Shown in pieces: positions 17,807-26,888 of a stretch of 64,000 nt of DNA (its first letter is position 1; every line of letters begins with the position of its first letter). The DNA lies in assembly GCA_009777725.1 (NCBI GenBank), contig WRLG01000006.1:53845-117844 (forward strand), given 5' to 3'. The DNA comes from Oscillospiraceae bacterium. GTDB lineage: Bacteria; Bacillota; Clostridia; Oscillospirales; Ruminococcaceae. Position numbers and translations under genes: made by a program. Under the pieces are notes generated by a model, which was given only the letters and a program-made list of their open reading frames with translations, ran no database searches and was not told the DNA's origin.

Positions 17807-18037
17807 ATGCAAATTGAATATTCCAGACAAGCAGTAAAGGTTATAGGCAAAATAAATAATCCGTTCAAGAAAAATATAAAAGAGGCTATTGAAAAGCTTC
17901 CGAATGGTGATGTAAAAAAACTTAAAGGCTATTCAAATGCTTATCGACTACGCGTAGGGGATTATCGTGTATTGTTTGACATGAGTGAAAAAATCGAAAT
18001 TACTAATATTCTTCCTCGCGGGGAAGCCTATAAATGA
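17807..18037 (+). CDS. RelE/ParE-family toxin
   Basis: A 76-residue protein with the RelE fold pattern: I-E-Y-S-R-Q-A-V-K-V-I, then L-K-G-Y-S-N-A-Y-R-L-R-V-G-D-Y-R-V-L-F-D and a final I-L-P-R-G-E-A-Y-K. The R-L-R-x-G-D-Y-R-V core is diagnostic for RelE-type mRNA interferases. The putative antitoxin follows, the reverse of the usual order. Confidence 0.85.
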   Translation: MQIEYSRQAVKVIGKINNPFKKNIKEAIEKLPNGDVKKLKGYSNAYRLRVGDYRVLFDMSEKIEITNILPRGEAYK

Positions 18038-18053
18038 TGAAAGGAGTATTATA

Positions 18054-18251
18054 ATGAATGCAACCAGACAACAGCTTCACAACATTATTGATTTAGTAAA
18101 TGTAAGAGAGTTAAATGTGCTTTATCAAGTTCTTATTAAGTTTATGTCGGAGGACGAAGCAACCCCCGATGAAATAGAAGCTATCCGCATAGGACGTGAA
18201 GAATTTAAGCGCGGCGAAACCATAAACCATTATGACATTGATTGGGATTAA
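18054..18251 (+). CDS. putative antitoxin of the RelE-like toxin
   Basis: From ATG 18054 (AAAGGAG 7 nt upstream) the product has 65 residues: helical N-terminus (R-Q-Q-L-H-N-I-I-D-L-V) and acidic C-terminal region with E-A-I-R-I-G-R-E-E-F-K-R-G-E. It lies 16 nt after the toxin. This is the common small antitoxin type paired with RelE proteins in Firmicutes. Confidence 0.75.
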   Translation: MNATRQQLHNIIDLVNVRELNVLYQVLIKFMSEDEATPDEIEAIRIGREEFKRGETINHYDIDWD

Positions 18252-18276
18252 AATAACAAAGAAAGGAATGTTCAAC

Positions 18277-19443
18277 ATGTCAGTCACAGAAAAATATAAT
18301 AACCACATCATGCCATCTTACGGGAGGTATGAATTGATTTTGGAGAAAGGCGCGGGGCGTGCCGCAGTTGATGAAAACGGCAGGAAATATATCGATTTTG
18401 GGAGCGGGATAGGTACTAATTCGCTTGGATATTGTGATGAAGAATGGGCGGATGCGGTATGCGCGCAGGTTAGAAGCCTGCAACATACGTCTAATTATTA
18501 CTACAACAAGGTTCAAGCTGATTTTGCCGAAAAGCTCTGCAAAAAAACGGGCTATACTAAGGTTTTTTTCGGCAATTCGGGCGCGGAGGCTAACGAGTGC
18601 GCGATAAAGCTTGCGCGCAAATATTCTTTTGATAAATACGGCGCGGAGGCGAAGCGGTATAATATCGTAACCCTAAAAAACAGCTTCCACGGCAGAACCC
18701 TAACGACCCTTTCGGCGACAGGGCAGGACGATATGCACAATTATTTCTTCCCCTTTACGCAAGGGTTCAGACATGCCGAGGTTAATGATATAAACGACTT
18801 AAAGGCTAAACTTGACGATACGGTTTGTGCGGTTATGTTTGAATTTATCCAAGGCGAGGGCGGCGTTAACTGCCTCACAAGGGATTTTGCCGATGCGCTT
18901 TTCGCGCTTTGCGTAGACAGGGATATTTTAACGATAGCCGATGAAGTGCAGACGGGCACAGGCAGGACGGGCGGCTTCTTAGCCTCCGAATGGTACGATT
19001 TAAAGCCGGATATTGTGACGTTAGCGAAAGGGCTTGCCGGCGGCTTGCCGTTCGGGGTCTGCATGGCTTGGGATAAGTGCGCCGATGTTTTTACAGCGGG
19101 AACTCACGGCTCTACTTTCGGCGGAAACCCGGTAGTCTGCGCGGGCGCAAACGCCGTACTTGACAGGCTTACGCCCGAATTTTTGAATGAGGTTCGCAAA
19201 AAGGGCGACTATATAGGCGCGGAGCTTTTGAAAATCCCGGAGGTTGAGGACGTGAGCGGGCTGGGTCTTATGTTCGGCATAACGCTCAAAACAAAAAAAG
19301 CCGCCGATGTTTGCAAGGCTGCCCTTGAAAACGGTCTGCTTGCCCTTACCGCAAAAGAAAAGCTGCGGCTTTTGCCCCCTTTGAATATTACCTATGATGA
19401 AATTGACGAAGGGCTTTTGATTTTGAAAAGGGTGTTAGAGTAA
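18277..19443 (+). CDS. argD: acetylornithine aminotransferase
   Basis: From ATG 18277 (GAAAGGAA RBS) the product has 388 residues. It is a class III PLP aminotransferase: G-N-S-G-A-E-A-N-E near residue 105, D-E-V-Q-T-G-T-G-R-T-G before the cofactor site, and PLP lysine Lys251 in L-A-K-G-L-A-G-G. It makes N-acetylornithine, step 4 of the pathway. argF follows 26 nt later. Confidence 0.96.
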   Translation: MSVTEKYNNHIMPSYGRYELILEKGAGRAAVDENGRKYIDFGSGIGTNSLGYCDEEWADAVCAQVRSLQHTSNYYYNKVQADFAEKLCKKTGYTKVFFGNSGAEANECAIKLARKYSFDKYGAEAKRYNIVTLKNSFHGRTLTTLSATGQDDMHNYFFPFTQGFRHAEVNDINDLKAKLDDTVCAVMFEFIQGEGGVNCLTRDFADALFALCVDRDILTIADEVQTGTGRTGGFLASEWYDLKPDIVTLAKGLAGGLPFGVCMAWDKCADVFTAGTHGSTFGGNPVVCAGANAVLDRLTPEFLNEVRKKGDYIGAELLKIPEVEDVSGLGLMFGITLKTKKAADVCKAALENGLLALTAKEKLRLLPPLNITYDEIDEGLLILKRVLE

Positions 19444-19469
19444 AATAAATATGAAAGGAATAACTAACC

Positions 19470-20375
19470 ATGAAACATCTGTTAAAACTACTCGATTTAT
19501 CCAAGGATGAAATAATCGAAATATTAAATCTTGCCGACCAGCTTAAATATGAGCTGAAGCATAATATCTCCCATCGGCATCATTTGGAGGGCAAAACGCT
19601 GGGCATGATTTTTCAAAAGGCTTCAACGCGCACGCGTGTGTCTTTTGAGGTTGGAATGGAGCAGTTGGGGGGCTACCCGCTGTTTCTTTCGGCGAACGAC
19701 CTGCAAATCGGGCGGGGCGAGCCTATTCAAGATACAGCGCGGACTTTGGGGCGTTACTTAAACGGCATTATGCTCCGCACCTATGAGCAAAAAGAGGTTG
19801 AGGATTTGGCGAAATACAGCGGCATACCCGTAATCAACGGGCTTACCGACTTTGCTCACCCCTGCCAAGTCCTTGCCGATTTAATGACAATCCGCGAATT
19901 AAAAGGACAGTTTGAGGGGCTTAAAATGTGCTTTATCGGAGATGGCTTTAATATGGCTAATTCGCTCACTGTCGGAGGGCTTAAGGTTGGCATGTCCGTA
20001 TCGCTTGCCTGCCCGGAGGGCTATCACCCCGCGAAAGAGGTCTTGGAATTTGCTAAGGCTTATGACTGCTTTGAACTGACGGCTTCGCCGCAAAAAGCCG
20101 CAGAAAAAGCCGATGTAGTCATGACCGATGTATGGTGGTCGATGGGTGACGAGGGCGAAACCGAAAAGCGCGTGAAAGCGTTTAAGGGTTATCAAGTTAA
20201 CGATGAACTGATGAGCCATGCCGCGACGGACGCGCTCGTCCTGCACTGCCTGCCCGCCCACCGCGAGGAGGAGATTACCGAAAAAATCTTTGAGGCGCAC
20301 GCGGATGAAATATTCGAAGAAGCCGAAAACCGCCTGCACGCGCAAAAAGCGGTTATGGTTAAATTAATGAGTTAA
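19470..20375 (+). CDS. argF: ornithine carbamoyltransferase
   Basis: The 301-residue protein has the carbamoyl-phosphate site S-T-R-T-R at 52-56, the H-P-C-Q-V-L-A-D segment and the ornithine-site motif H-C-L-P-A-H-R. It converts ornithine and carbamoyl phosphate to citrulline. It is the last arginine gene in the window; argG and argH are not present. Confidence 0.97.
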   Translation: MKHLLKLLDLSKDEIIEILNLADQLKYELKHNISHRHHLEGKTLGMIFQKASTRTRVSFEVGMEQLGGYPLFLSANDLQIGRGEPIQDTARTLGRYLNGIMLRTYEQKEVEDLAKYSGIPVINGLTDFAHPCQVLADLMTIRELKGQFEGLKMCFIGDGFNMANSLTVGGLKVGMSVSLACPEGYHPAKEVLEFAKAYDCFELTASPQKAAEKADVVMTDVWWSMGDEGETEKRVKAFKGYQVNDELMSHAATDALVLHCLPAHREEEITEKIFEAHADEIFEEAENRLHAQKAVMVKLMS

Positions 20376-20388
20376 GGGAGAGTTTGTG

Positions 20389-21282
20389 ATGTTTTCTTTC
20401 AACAGACAGCGCATTAAAGATAATGCAAGGAGATTTTACGACATTAACAAAAGTAATGCCATCCTTGTCATATTTTTATTGGTCATTATAGCTGTAGCGA
20501 TTTCACTTTTAGAATTGGCACCGTTAGTAGGTGTTGTAGCTTCTTTAGTCGGCAATATTTTCATAATGCCTGTATTAACCTTGGGCGCGATGGGTTGGTT
20601 TCATACAGCTATTCACAAAGAAAGATGCGATTTTTCTTTGATGTTTGACCCGTTTAGGGAAAATTATTGGTCCAACCTTGGTTGTATGCTCCTGAGAAAT
20701 ATATACATTTTCTTATGGTCCTTGCTTTTAATCGTTCCCGGGATTATTAAAACCTACGCCTATCTTATGACGGAGTATATCAAATACGAAAACCCGCATA
20801 TCCCCGCCGAACGTGCAATCAAGTTAAGCTGTATTATGACAGAAGGACATAAAATGGAGTTGTTTTTGCTTCATTTAAGCTTTATTGGTTGGTTTTTGTT
20901 GTCCGGTCTTACGATTCATATTCTCGGAGTCGTCTATGTTTTCCCTTATTATTACGCGGCGCAAGCATTTGCGTATGAAGAATTAAAGGCTATGGCAATT
21001 AATTCCGGGAAGATTTCCCCCGATGAGCTGAGGACATACGGAGTAAGCGCGGATACCCCGCCCTCGCAGATGAGCGTCCTCCCCCGAATCGCTCCGGCTC
21101 ACACCCCCAAAGCCGAGCCGCAGAGCATAGGCTTTGAGCCCGTTTCGCTTGCTAAGCCCGAAGAACCCGATATGCCCGAAGCAACGGACATCAACCCCCC
21201 CGAATTCCGCCCCTCCGGCAGTGCAACCGATATGGACGGACTTGATACCTCCGCAATCGGATTTGAGTCGTTGGATAAATAA
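20389..21282 (+). CDS. DUF975-type membrane protein with proline-rich tail
   Basis: A product of about 298 residues (ATG 20389, AAGGGAG 8 nt upstream; GTG 20386 also possible). Four or more membrane helices lie in residues 25-185, with the DUF975-like pattern: R-F-Y-D-I-N-K-S-N-A, then I-P-G-I-I-K-T-Y-A-Y. The last 90 residues are a proline-rich, probably disordered cytosolic tail. The function of the family is unknown. It follows argF by 13 nt, so it may be co-transcribed, and ends at a strong terminator. Confidence 0.75.
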   Translation: MFSFNRQRIKDNARRFYDINKSNAILVIFLLVIIAVAISLLELAPLVGVVASLVGNIFIMPVLTLGAMGWFHTAIHKERCDFSLMFDPFRENYWSNLGCMLLRNIYIFLWSLLLIVPGIIKTYAYLMTEYIKYENPHIPAERAIKLSCIMTEGHKMELFLLHLSFIGWFLLSGLTIHILGVVYVFPYYYAAQAFAYEELKAMAINSGKISPDELRTYGVSADTPPSQMSVLPRIAPAHTPKAEPQSIGFEPVSLAKPEEPDMPEATDINPPEFRPSGSATDMDGLDTSAIGFESLDK

Positions 21283-21283
21283 T

Positions 21284-21315
21284 GAAAAGCCGAGAGACAC
21301 CACTCTCGGCTTTTC
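21284..21315. terminator. rho-independent terminator, bidirectional
   Basis: A perfect 13-bp stem, GAAAAGCCGAGAG with CTCTCGGCTTTTC, closes a 6-nt loop and is flanked by A- and T-runs. It ends the arg-linked plus-strand transcript and probably the convergent minus-strand one. Confidence 0.9.
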
Positions 21316-21329
21316 ATTTGGGCTAATTG

Positions 21330-21623
21330 TCACTTATAATGCTCTCCCGCTATGCGCTTTTCTTTAATATACGGCGGATATTTCTTTTCATAGCTCATAA
21401 GGAAAAGAACGATTGCCAAAAGGAAAAGCTCCAAAATTCCAACGTAGTTTACTTTATAGAGCTTATCGCAAAGGTAGATAAGAAAAGTGCTTCCGATTGC
21501 CATGATTATAAAAATATAGTAAAACATCCGCTTCCTGTAAAAGCAAACAGCAAAAAACAATATGCTTACAGCGGCGAATATGATATGGGTTTTAAGCGGC
21601 AGGGGGAAAAATATTGACTGCAT
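21330..21623 (-). CDS. small multi-helix membrane protein, unknown
   Basis: A 97-residue protein with three predicted helices (10-27, 33-52, 58-77) and a basic C-terminus (Y-I-K-E-K-R-I-A-G-E-H-Y-K). It begins 8 nt after the stop of the EAL-like/HDOD gene, so it is probably translated from the same mRNA. No family recognised. Confidence 0.6.
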   Translation of the reverse strand: MQSIFFPLPLKTHIIFAAVSILFFAVCFYRKRMFYYIFIIMAIGSTFLIYLCDKLYKVNYVGILELFLLAIVLFLMSYEKKYPPYIKEKRIAGEHYK

Positions 21624-21630
21624 TAAATCT

Positions 21631-22863
21631 TTACTCCGCTTCGGTATTCGCTTGCGTCAAGCCGCTCCAAATTGCGTTTACGCTTTCAACACATTCAAAA
21701 TATCTCTGCGCTATCATAGCGGGAGGTATTCCCAATTCCCCGGCGGTCGCGCTCATGGTTTTCCAATCGGCTTTTTCATATGAGATAATCAGCTTGTAAA
21801 GCAAGCCCGGTCTTCCCTCCATATTAAGCAAGGCATCTTTAATTTCATCAGAGATAGGAAGCTGCCCTAAAACCTCTTCAAGCGGCAACTGCATAAGCTT
21901 GCCCAAGGTGGAGAACATTCCCAGCAGGTATGCCTCCGAGCGCGATATAGGCATGTCTACGGCATAAGCAATCAACTCGCTTGCGAAAGTAGCGCGCAGG
22001 AAAGAAATTTTAATCAACTCGTCCGGCATCGAGCCATCGTCCTGCTTAAAGCTTAACAGGTAAATCCATTGCTTTAATTGACCTAACCCGAGTATGACAA
22101 GAGCTTGCTTTACCGATTTAGCGCGGTTTCTCAAAGCAAAGTAGGCTGAGTTAACAAGGCGGAGAAGGCTGAAAGTCAGCGATACATCGCGTGATATAAT
22201 CGATTCGATTTCGTCAATATCGGGCTCATCCTTCGTAACCGCAACCATAAGTAAGAAGAAATTGCTTTGAACATAGTTGACCTTTTTAATTGCGGCGGGC
22301 ATTTTTTCGGAAACAAAGGAGCCTTGAAAATAATTACAGCCCAGCGATACCGCCAAATCGTAAGCCTCTTGGTTTTCGACATTGTAAGCAATAACCTTTT
22401 TTCCGAAGGAACTGCTGATGTTAACTATATTTTTAAGCGATTCGTCAAGCTTGGAGAAATTCACCTTTATATAGTCTACAATATCAAGTATGCCGAAAAA
22501 TCTCGGCGCGAACTCAAAATCAACGACCGCGATTCTGTAGCCGTTTTTCTTAAATTTAGTAATCAGCTTTTGAGAAATCGGATTCGTTATAAGCGAATCC
22601 TCAACCTGAATAACAAGGTTGTTAATCGCGAACATCTTAGGTATGTTTTTCTCCAAAAGCCTTGATGTAAAGGTAAGAAAAGCCGTTTTGCTGTCTAAAA
22701 ACCTCTCACTGTCCATTGAAGAGAGAAAGTTTTCTATGGCGTTGGCGGCGGAACTGTCGTCCGCGTGTTCAACAACAAAATGGCTGTCCGTATAGAGTAT
22801 TTCATACCCAAAGGCTTTCTGATTGCTGTCAACTATAGCTTGCCTTACAATATAGGATTCCAT
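21631..22863 (-). CDS. YuxH-like EAL/HDOD signalling protein
   Basis: Start at 22863 is set by GGAGG 8 nt upstream; a longer in-frame reading is not needed. The 410-residue protein has a degenerate EAL domain (residues 1-195; Y-E-I-L-Y in place of E-x-L, so probably no c-di-GMP hydrolysis) and an HDOD domain (about 200-400; S-R-D-V-S-L-T-F-S-L-L-R-L-V-N-S). This is the YuxH architecture, an output or scaffold protein in signalling. It starts 4 nt after the HAD gene stop. Confidence 0.85.
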   Translation of the reverse strand: MESYIVRQAIVDSNQKAFGYEILYTDSHFVVEHADDSSAANAIENFLSSMDSERFLDSKTAFLTFTSRLLEKNIPKMFAINNLVIQVEDSLITNPISQKLITKFKKNGYRIAVVDFEFAPRFFGILDIVDYIKVNFSKLDESLKNIVNISSSFGKKVIAYNVENQEAYDLAVSLGCNYFQGSFVSEKMPAAIKKVNYVQSNFFLLMVAVTKDEPDIDEIESIISRDVSLTFSLLRLVNSAYFALRNRAKSVKQALVILGLGQLKQWIYLLSFKQDDGSMPDELIKISFLRATFASELIAYAVDMPISRSEAYLLGMFSTLGKLMQLPLEEVLGQLPISDEIKDALLNMEGRPGLLYKLIISYEKADWKTMSATAGELGIPPAMIAQRYFECVESVNAIWSGLTQANTEAE

Positions 22864-22867
22864 AAAA

Positions 22868-23599
22868 TTAACCTCCAAAAATTTCTGAAAAATCGCAGAT
22901 AAACTGTTCTGCCTCCAAGCGCATAGCGTCAAGCGACGCTTCGGAATATTTATCATAAACGGCAATTGTTTTCATGCCGATACTTTTCGCGCTGATAATT
23001 CCTTTTAATATATCCTCAAAAACAACACATTCCTCAGGAGCGACACCCAGCAATGAAGCGGCGGTGATATAAATATCGGGGAAATCCTTGCCTCTGATTG
23101 CTTGATTGTCGTGAGCGGAGCAAAATGCGTCAAACAAGTGATATACGCCGTTATTTTTTAAGACGGGTTCATATAGCTCCCCGGACGACATGGTTGCAAG
23201 CGCGATTTTAATATTCCGGGCTCGCAAAAGCTCCAAATATTCCTTGACATTGCTTTTAAGGGGGATATTGTTTTCGTATTCATAGACCGCTTGCGCGTTC
23301 ATCTGCGCTATAAGCTCCTCCTCGGAATCGGGAGCTCCGCAAGAGCGCATGGCGCGCGCCGCTTCATCGTATGACATCAACGTGATTTCCTTAATAAGCG
23401 CGTCACAATATTTAAGACCGCGCTTTTCAAGCATACGCCTGTTGATTTTTTCCCAAAAGGGGTTGGAATCAATCAGTGTGCCGTCAAGGTCAAAGATAGC
23501 GGCTTTAAACGAGGGTTTCGCTTTTAGAGCGGAGGCTTGCGGGGATTCGGCGGCGGAATGAAGCCCTTGCTCTTCGGGTTTCAAAGGTCGAACATACAT
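22868..23599 (-). CDS. HAD-superfamily hydrolase, beta-phosphoglucomutase-like
   Basis: The 243-residue protein has the HAD motif I F-D-L-D-G-T-L with nucleophile Asp37 and Asp39, motif II A-T-M-S-S-G and motif III with V-F-E-D-I-L-K-G-I. A helical cap between motifs I and II indicates subclass I (phosphatase or phosphoglucomutase-like). A 30-residue N-terminal extension precedes motif I. RBS GGAGG is 10 nt upstream. Confidence 0.88.
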   Translation of the reverse strand: MYVRPLKPEEQGLHSAAESPQASALKAKPSFKAAIFDLDGTLIDSNPFWEKINRRMLEKRGLKYCDALIKEITLMSYDEAARAMRSCGAPDSEEELIAQMNAQAVYEYENNIPLKSNVKEYLELLRARNIKIALATMSSGELYEPVLKNNGVYHLFDAFCSAHDNQAIRGKDFPDIYITAASLLGVAPEECVVFEDILKGIISAKSIGMKTIAVYDKYSEASLDAMRLEAEQFICDFSEIFGG

Positions 23600-23734
23600 T
23601 TACGTCAACGCCTCCAAGCCTCGTTGAATATTTACCAAATATTATTATAGCATTTTCCGCCCTAAAATGCTATAGTATAATTGCACAATTATTTTTATAT
23701 TTTTACAGTAAAAAGTTTACAGAAACAACAAATT

Positions 23735-23800
23735 CAATTAACAGTTAGCAACTGACGTGTTAACTGTTGGCTGTTGACTGTTAATTATTGGCTGTTCATT
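23735..23800. repeat. TTAACAGTTAAC-type intergenic repeat
   Basis: Overlapping short palindromic words (TTAACAGTT, GTTAACTGTTGGCTGTTGACTGTTAA) fill the gap between the HAD and TSCPD genes. Related sequence occurs at 12217-12240, 26738-26775, 26856-26872 and 47905-47950. Confidence 0.7.
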
Positions 23801-24047
23801 GCTCGCCGTTAAATGTTTTAAGAGCCTGAGCAAGCTGGTCGGGGCAGGAGGTTCCGCGCCCGCCGCAGTTAATATTTTCCAGCCTTTTAATCAGCTCATC
23901 GGCTTTCATGCCCTTGGCAAGTTTGGAAATCCCTGCGGCGTTCCCTCCGCACCCGCCGACAAAGCGAACATCTCCGACTACCCCATCGTTAACCTCAACC
24001 AATATCTGTTTAGCGCAAACCTTGCTCGGAGTATAGTTTATAGTCAT
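23796..24047 (-). CDS. TSCPD domain protein
   Basis: An 83-residue protein (ATG 24047; an alternative ATG 24059 sits too close to the AAAGG RBS). It contains C-A-K-Q-I, G-G-C-G-G-N and the eponymous T-S-C-P-D near the C-terminus. The four conserved cysteines suggest metal binding, as in the TSCPD domain of some ribonucleotide reductases. Stand-alone members are common in Clostridia and uncharacterised. Confidence 0.85.
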   Translation of the reverse strand: MTINYTPSKVCAKQILVEVNDGVVGDVRFVGGCGGNAAGISKLAKGMKADELIKRLENINCGGRGTSCPDQLAQALKTFNGEQ

Positions 24048-24227
24048 AACTTTTACCATCCTTTTTTTATATGATTCCCTTTATTTTGTTAAATTATACC
24101 TTATTATTATTAATATGTCAACTATATTTTATGAATTTTATTTTAGGGGTAGGTTGAGGCTTAATTGTCTGTTAATAATGCACAGAAAACACAATAAAAA
24201 ATTGTCTGCTATATGTCTAAAATGCTG

Positions 24228-24256
24228 TTGAAATTAGCGGTTTTATTTGGTATACT
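24228..24256 (+). promoter_or_regulatory. promoter of the cellobiose phosphorylase gene
   Basis: TTGAAA (24228-24233), 17 bp and TATACT preceded by TGG (24251-24256) lie about 48 bp before the gene start. Confidence 0.6.
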
Positions 24257-24303
24257 TAATAATAGTATTATATATTATTATATGGGAAGGACTGTTTGAA
24301 GCT

Positions 24304-26736
24304 ATGAAATTCGGTTATTTTGACGACGCTAATAAGGAATATGTCATAACGTCCCCTCAAACCCCTTATCCTTGGATTAACTATTTGGGAACGCAGGACT
24401 TTTTCGGGCTGATTTCCAACACCGCAGGCGGATACCATTTTTACAAAGATGCGCGCTTGGCGCGGATTACGCGCTATCGTTACAACAACATCCCCGTTGA
24501 TATAGGCGGGCGTTACTTCTACATAAACGATGGCGGCACGGTATGGAATCCGGGCTGGTCGCCTGTTAAGACGGAGCTTGACTCTTATGAATGTCGGCAC
24601 GGCATGGGGTATACCGTCATAAAAGGCGCGAAAAATGAGCTTTCGGCTGAAGTAACTTTCTTTGTTCCCCCGAATTTTACGGGCGAGATTCAAAAGCTTG
24701 TTTTGAAAAATGAATCCGGCGGCAAAAAGAGCTTCAAGCTTTTCTCATTTATCGAATGGTGCTTGTGGGATGCTTTGGACGATTCCACTAATTTCCAAAG
24801 AAACTATAACACAGGCGAGGTAGAGATAGAGGGCGGCGCGTTTTTCCATAGGACAGAATATAAAGAACGCCGCAACCATTTCGCATTTTACGCCGTAAAC
24901 GATTCTATTGACGGCTACGATACCGACAGGGAATCTTTTGCGGGGCTGTATAACGGCTTGCATAATCCGCAGACGGTAATGGCGGGCAAACCTAATATGT
25001 CAGTGGCGGACGGTTGGTCGCCTGTTGCTTCGCATTATAAAGAAATTACTCTTGAAGCAGGCGAGAGCAAGAGCCTTGTCTTTATTCTGGGTTACGTTGA
25101 GAATAAACCGGAAGAAAAATGGAATTCGGACGGCTCAATGAACAAATCAAAGGCTTACGATATGCTCAAACAATTTGATACAGCAGAAAAAGCCGATGCC
25201 TCTTTAGCCGCACTCAAAAAATCATGGGATGAATTATTATCGATATACACGATTGATTCACATGACGATAACCTTAACAGAATGGTTAATATATGGAATC
25301 AGTATCAGTGCATGGTGACATTTAACCTATCGCGTTCAGCCTCTTATTTTGAGAGCGGCATAGGGCGCGGAATGGGCTTTAGGGATTCTAATCAGGATAT
25401 TATCGGCTTCGTTCATCAAATCCCCGAACGCGCTCGTGAGAGAATCCTCGATATAGCGGCGACACAGCTTGAATGCGGCGGCAACTATCACCAATACCAG
25501 CCGCTTACCAAAAAAGGCAACGATGCGGCAGGTACTGATTTCAATGACGACCCGCTCTGGATGATTCTATCAACTGCGGCTTATATCAAAGAAACGGGCG
25601 ATTACGGCATACTTGATGAGCAAGTTCCCTACAATAACGATGCTTCTTTGGCACAGCCTTTACTTGACCATTTGAGAAGAAGCTTTTATCACGTAGTGAA
25701 TAACGTAGGACCTCACGGCTTGCCTCTTATCGGTCGCGCTGACTGGAACGACTGCCTTAACTTAAACTGCTTCTCAAACACGCCGGGCGAAAGCTTCCAG
25801 ATTACGAAGTCTAAGGACGGCAAAGTCGCTGAATCAGTTATGATAGCAGGTATGTTCTGCTTTATCGGTCCCGAATATGTTAAGCTCTGCCGCAAAAAGG
25901 GCAAAAATGATGAAGCTGACAAGGCGCAGGCTGAAATTGATAAAATGGCAAAAGCGATTATGGAACACGGCTATGACGGCGAATGGTTCTTGCGCGCTTA
26001 TGATGATTTCGGCAAAAAAATCGGCTCTAAAGAAAATGCGGAAGGCAAAATATTCATCGAGCCGCAAGGCTTCTGCGTAATGGCAGGTGTCGGCAAAGAA
26101 ACAGGCGATGATGTTAAATCTATGGACAGCGTTAAGAAATATTTAGACACGCCATATGGTCTTGTTCTTAACAACCCCGCCTTTACCAAATACTATATAG
26201 AATACGGCGAAATTTCCACTTATCCGGGCGGATACAAAGAAAATGCGGGCATTTTCTGCCATAATAACGCTTGGATTATCTGCGCTGAAGCGGCTATAGG
26301 GCGCGGCAATGAGGCTTTTGAGTATTACTCAAAAATATCACCCGCTTACCTTGAAAGCATATCAGAACGCCACCGCACAGAGCCGTATGTTTACGCACAA
26401 ATGGTAGCCGGCAAAGATGCAAAACGGCACGGTGAAGCTAAAAATAGCTGGCTTACAGGCACGGCGGCATGGAATTTCGTTGCTGTTTCTCAATACATCT
26501 TAGGGATTATCCCCGAATATGACGGCTTGAAAATCGACCCCGCTATCCCCTCCGATTGGAGCGGTTACTCAATCACTCGCAAATACAGAGGGGCTACCTA
26601 TAACATAAAAGTAGAGAACCCCAACAAAGTATCCAAGGGCATAAAATCCGTAACCGTTGACGGCAAGGAAATCGAAGGCAATATCCTCCCCGTATCAAAC
26701 GGCGGAACGCACGAGGTTGTCGCAATAATGGGGTGA
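24304..26736 (+). CDS. GH94 cellobiose phosphorylase
   Basis: From ATG 24304 (GGGAAGGA upstream) the product has 810 residues, the usual length of clostridial cellobiose phosphorylases. It begins M-K-F-G-Y-F-D-D with [10 protein letters not shown] and S-N-T-A-G-G-Y as in that subfamily. The catalytic-region motif [11 protein letters not shown] has Asp480, and Y-Q-P-L-T-K-K-G lies about 70 residues earlier. The enzyme phosphorolyses cellobiose to glucose-1-phosphate and glucose in the cytosol. The gene is monocistronic with its own promoter. Cellodextrin phosphorylase is less likely from the N-terminus. Confidence 0.93.
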   Translation: MKFGYFDDANKEYVITSPQTPYPWINYLGTQDFFGLISNTAGGYHFYKDARLARITRYRYNNIPVDIGGRYFYINDGGTVWNPGWSPVKTELDSYECRHGMGYTVIKGAKNELSAEVTFFVPPNFTGEIQKLVLKNESGGKKSFKLFSFIEWCLWDALDDSTNFQRNYNTGEVEIEGGAFFHRTEYKERRNHFAFYAVNDSIDGYDTDRESFAGLYNGLHNPQTVMAGKPNMSVADGWSPVASHYKEITLEAGESKSLVFILGYVENKPEEKWNSDGSMNKSKAYDMLKQFDTAEKADASLAALKKSWDELLSIYTIDSHDDNLNRMVNIWNQYQCMVTFNLSRSASYFESGIGRGMGFRDSNQDIIGFVHQIPERARERILDIAATQLECGGNYHQYQPLTKKGNDAAGTDFNDDPLWMILSTAAYIKETGDYGILDEQVPYNNDASLAQPLLDHLRRSFYHVVNNVGPHGLPLIGRADWNDCLNLNCFSNTPGESFQITKSKDGKVAESVMIAGMFCFIGPEYVKLCRKKGKNDEADKAQAEIDKMAKAIMEHGYDGEWFLRAYDDFGKKIGSKENAEGKIFIEPQGFCVMAGVGKETGDDVKSMDSVKKYLDTPYGLVLNNPAFTKYYIEYGEISTYPGGYKENAGIFCHNNAWIICAEAAIGRGNEAFEYYSKISPAYLESISERHRTEPYVYAQMVAGKDAKRHGEAKNSWLTGTAAWNFVAVSQYILGIIPEYDGLKIDPAIPSDWSGYSITRKYRGATYNIKVENPNKVSKGIKSVTVDGKEIEGNILPVSNGGTHEVVAIMG

Positions 26737-26737
26737 A

Positions 26738-26876
26738 GTCAATTAACAATTAACAGTTAACAGTTAACAATTATGGTATCGGCTTCGCCGATGATTTAAA
26801 ATAACACCGAATGTTTATTGTAGGGGACGGGCTTGCCTGTCCCCTACAATAAATGTTCACTGTTAACTGTAAAAAA
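26738..26876. repeat. composite palindromic intergenic repeat (MITE-like)
   Basis: Outer TTAACAGTTAAC words (26738-26772 and 26858-26872) enclose a small hairpin (ATCGGC-TTC-GCCGAT, 26778-26792) and a long, nearly perfect palindrome (26813-26851) whose arms contain GTAGGGGACGGGC and CCTGTCCCCTAC. The same GGGGACGGGC palindrome occurs at 48668-48779. Confidence 0.8.
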
Positions 26877-26888
26877 GGGTGTTTGATT

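Noticed and set aside
21631..22965. Longer 444-residue reading of the EAL-like/HDOD gene
   Set aside because: The extra N-terminus overlaps the HAD gene and has no ribosome site; ATG 22863 has GGAGG at the right distance and starts the conserved domain.
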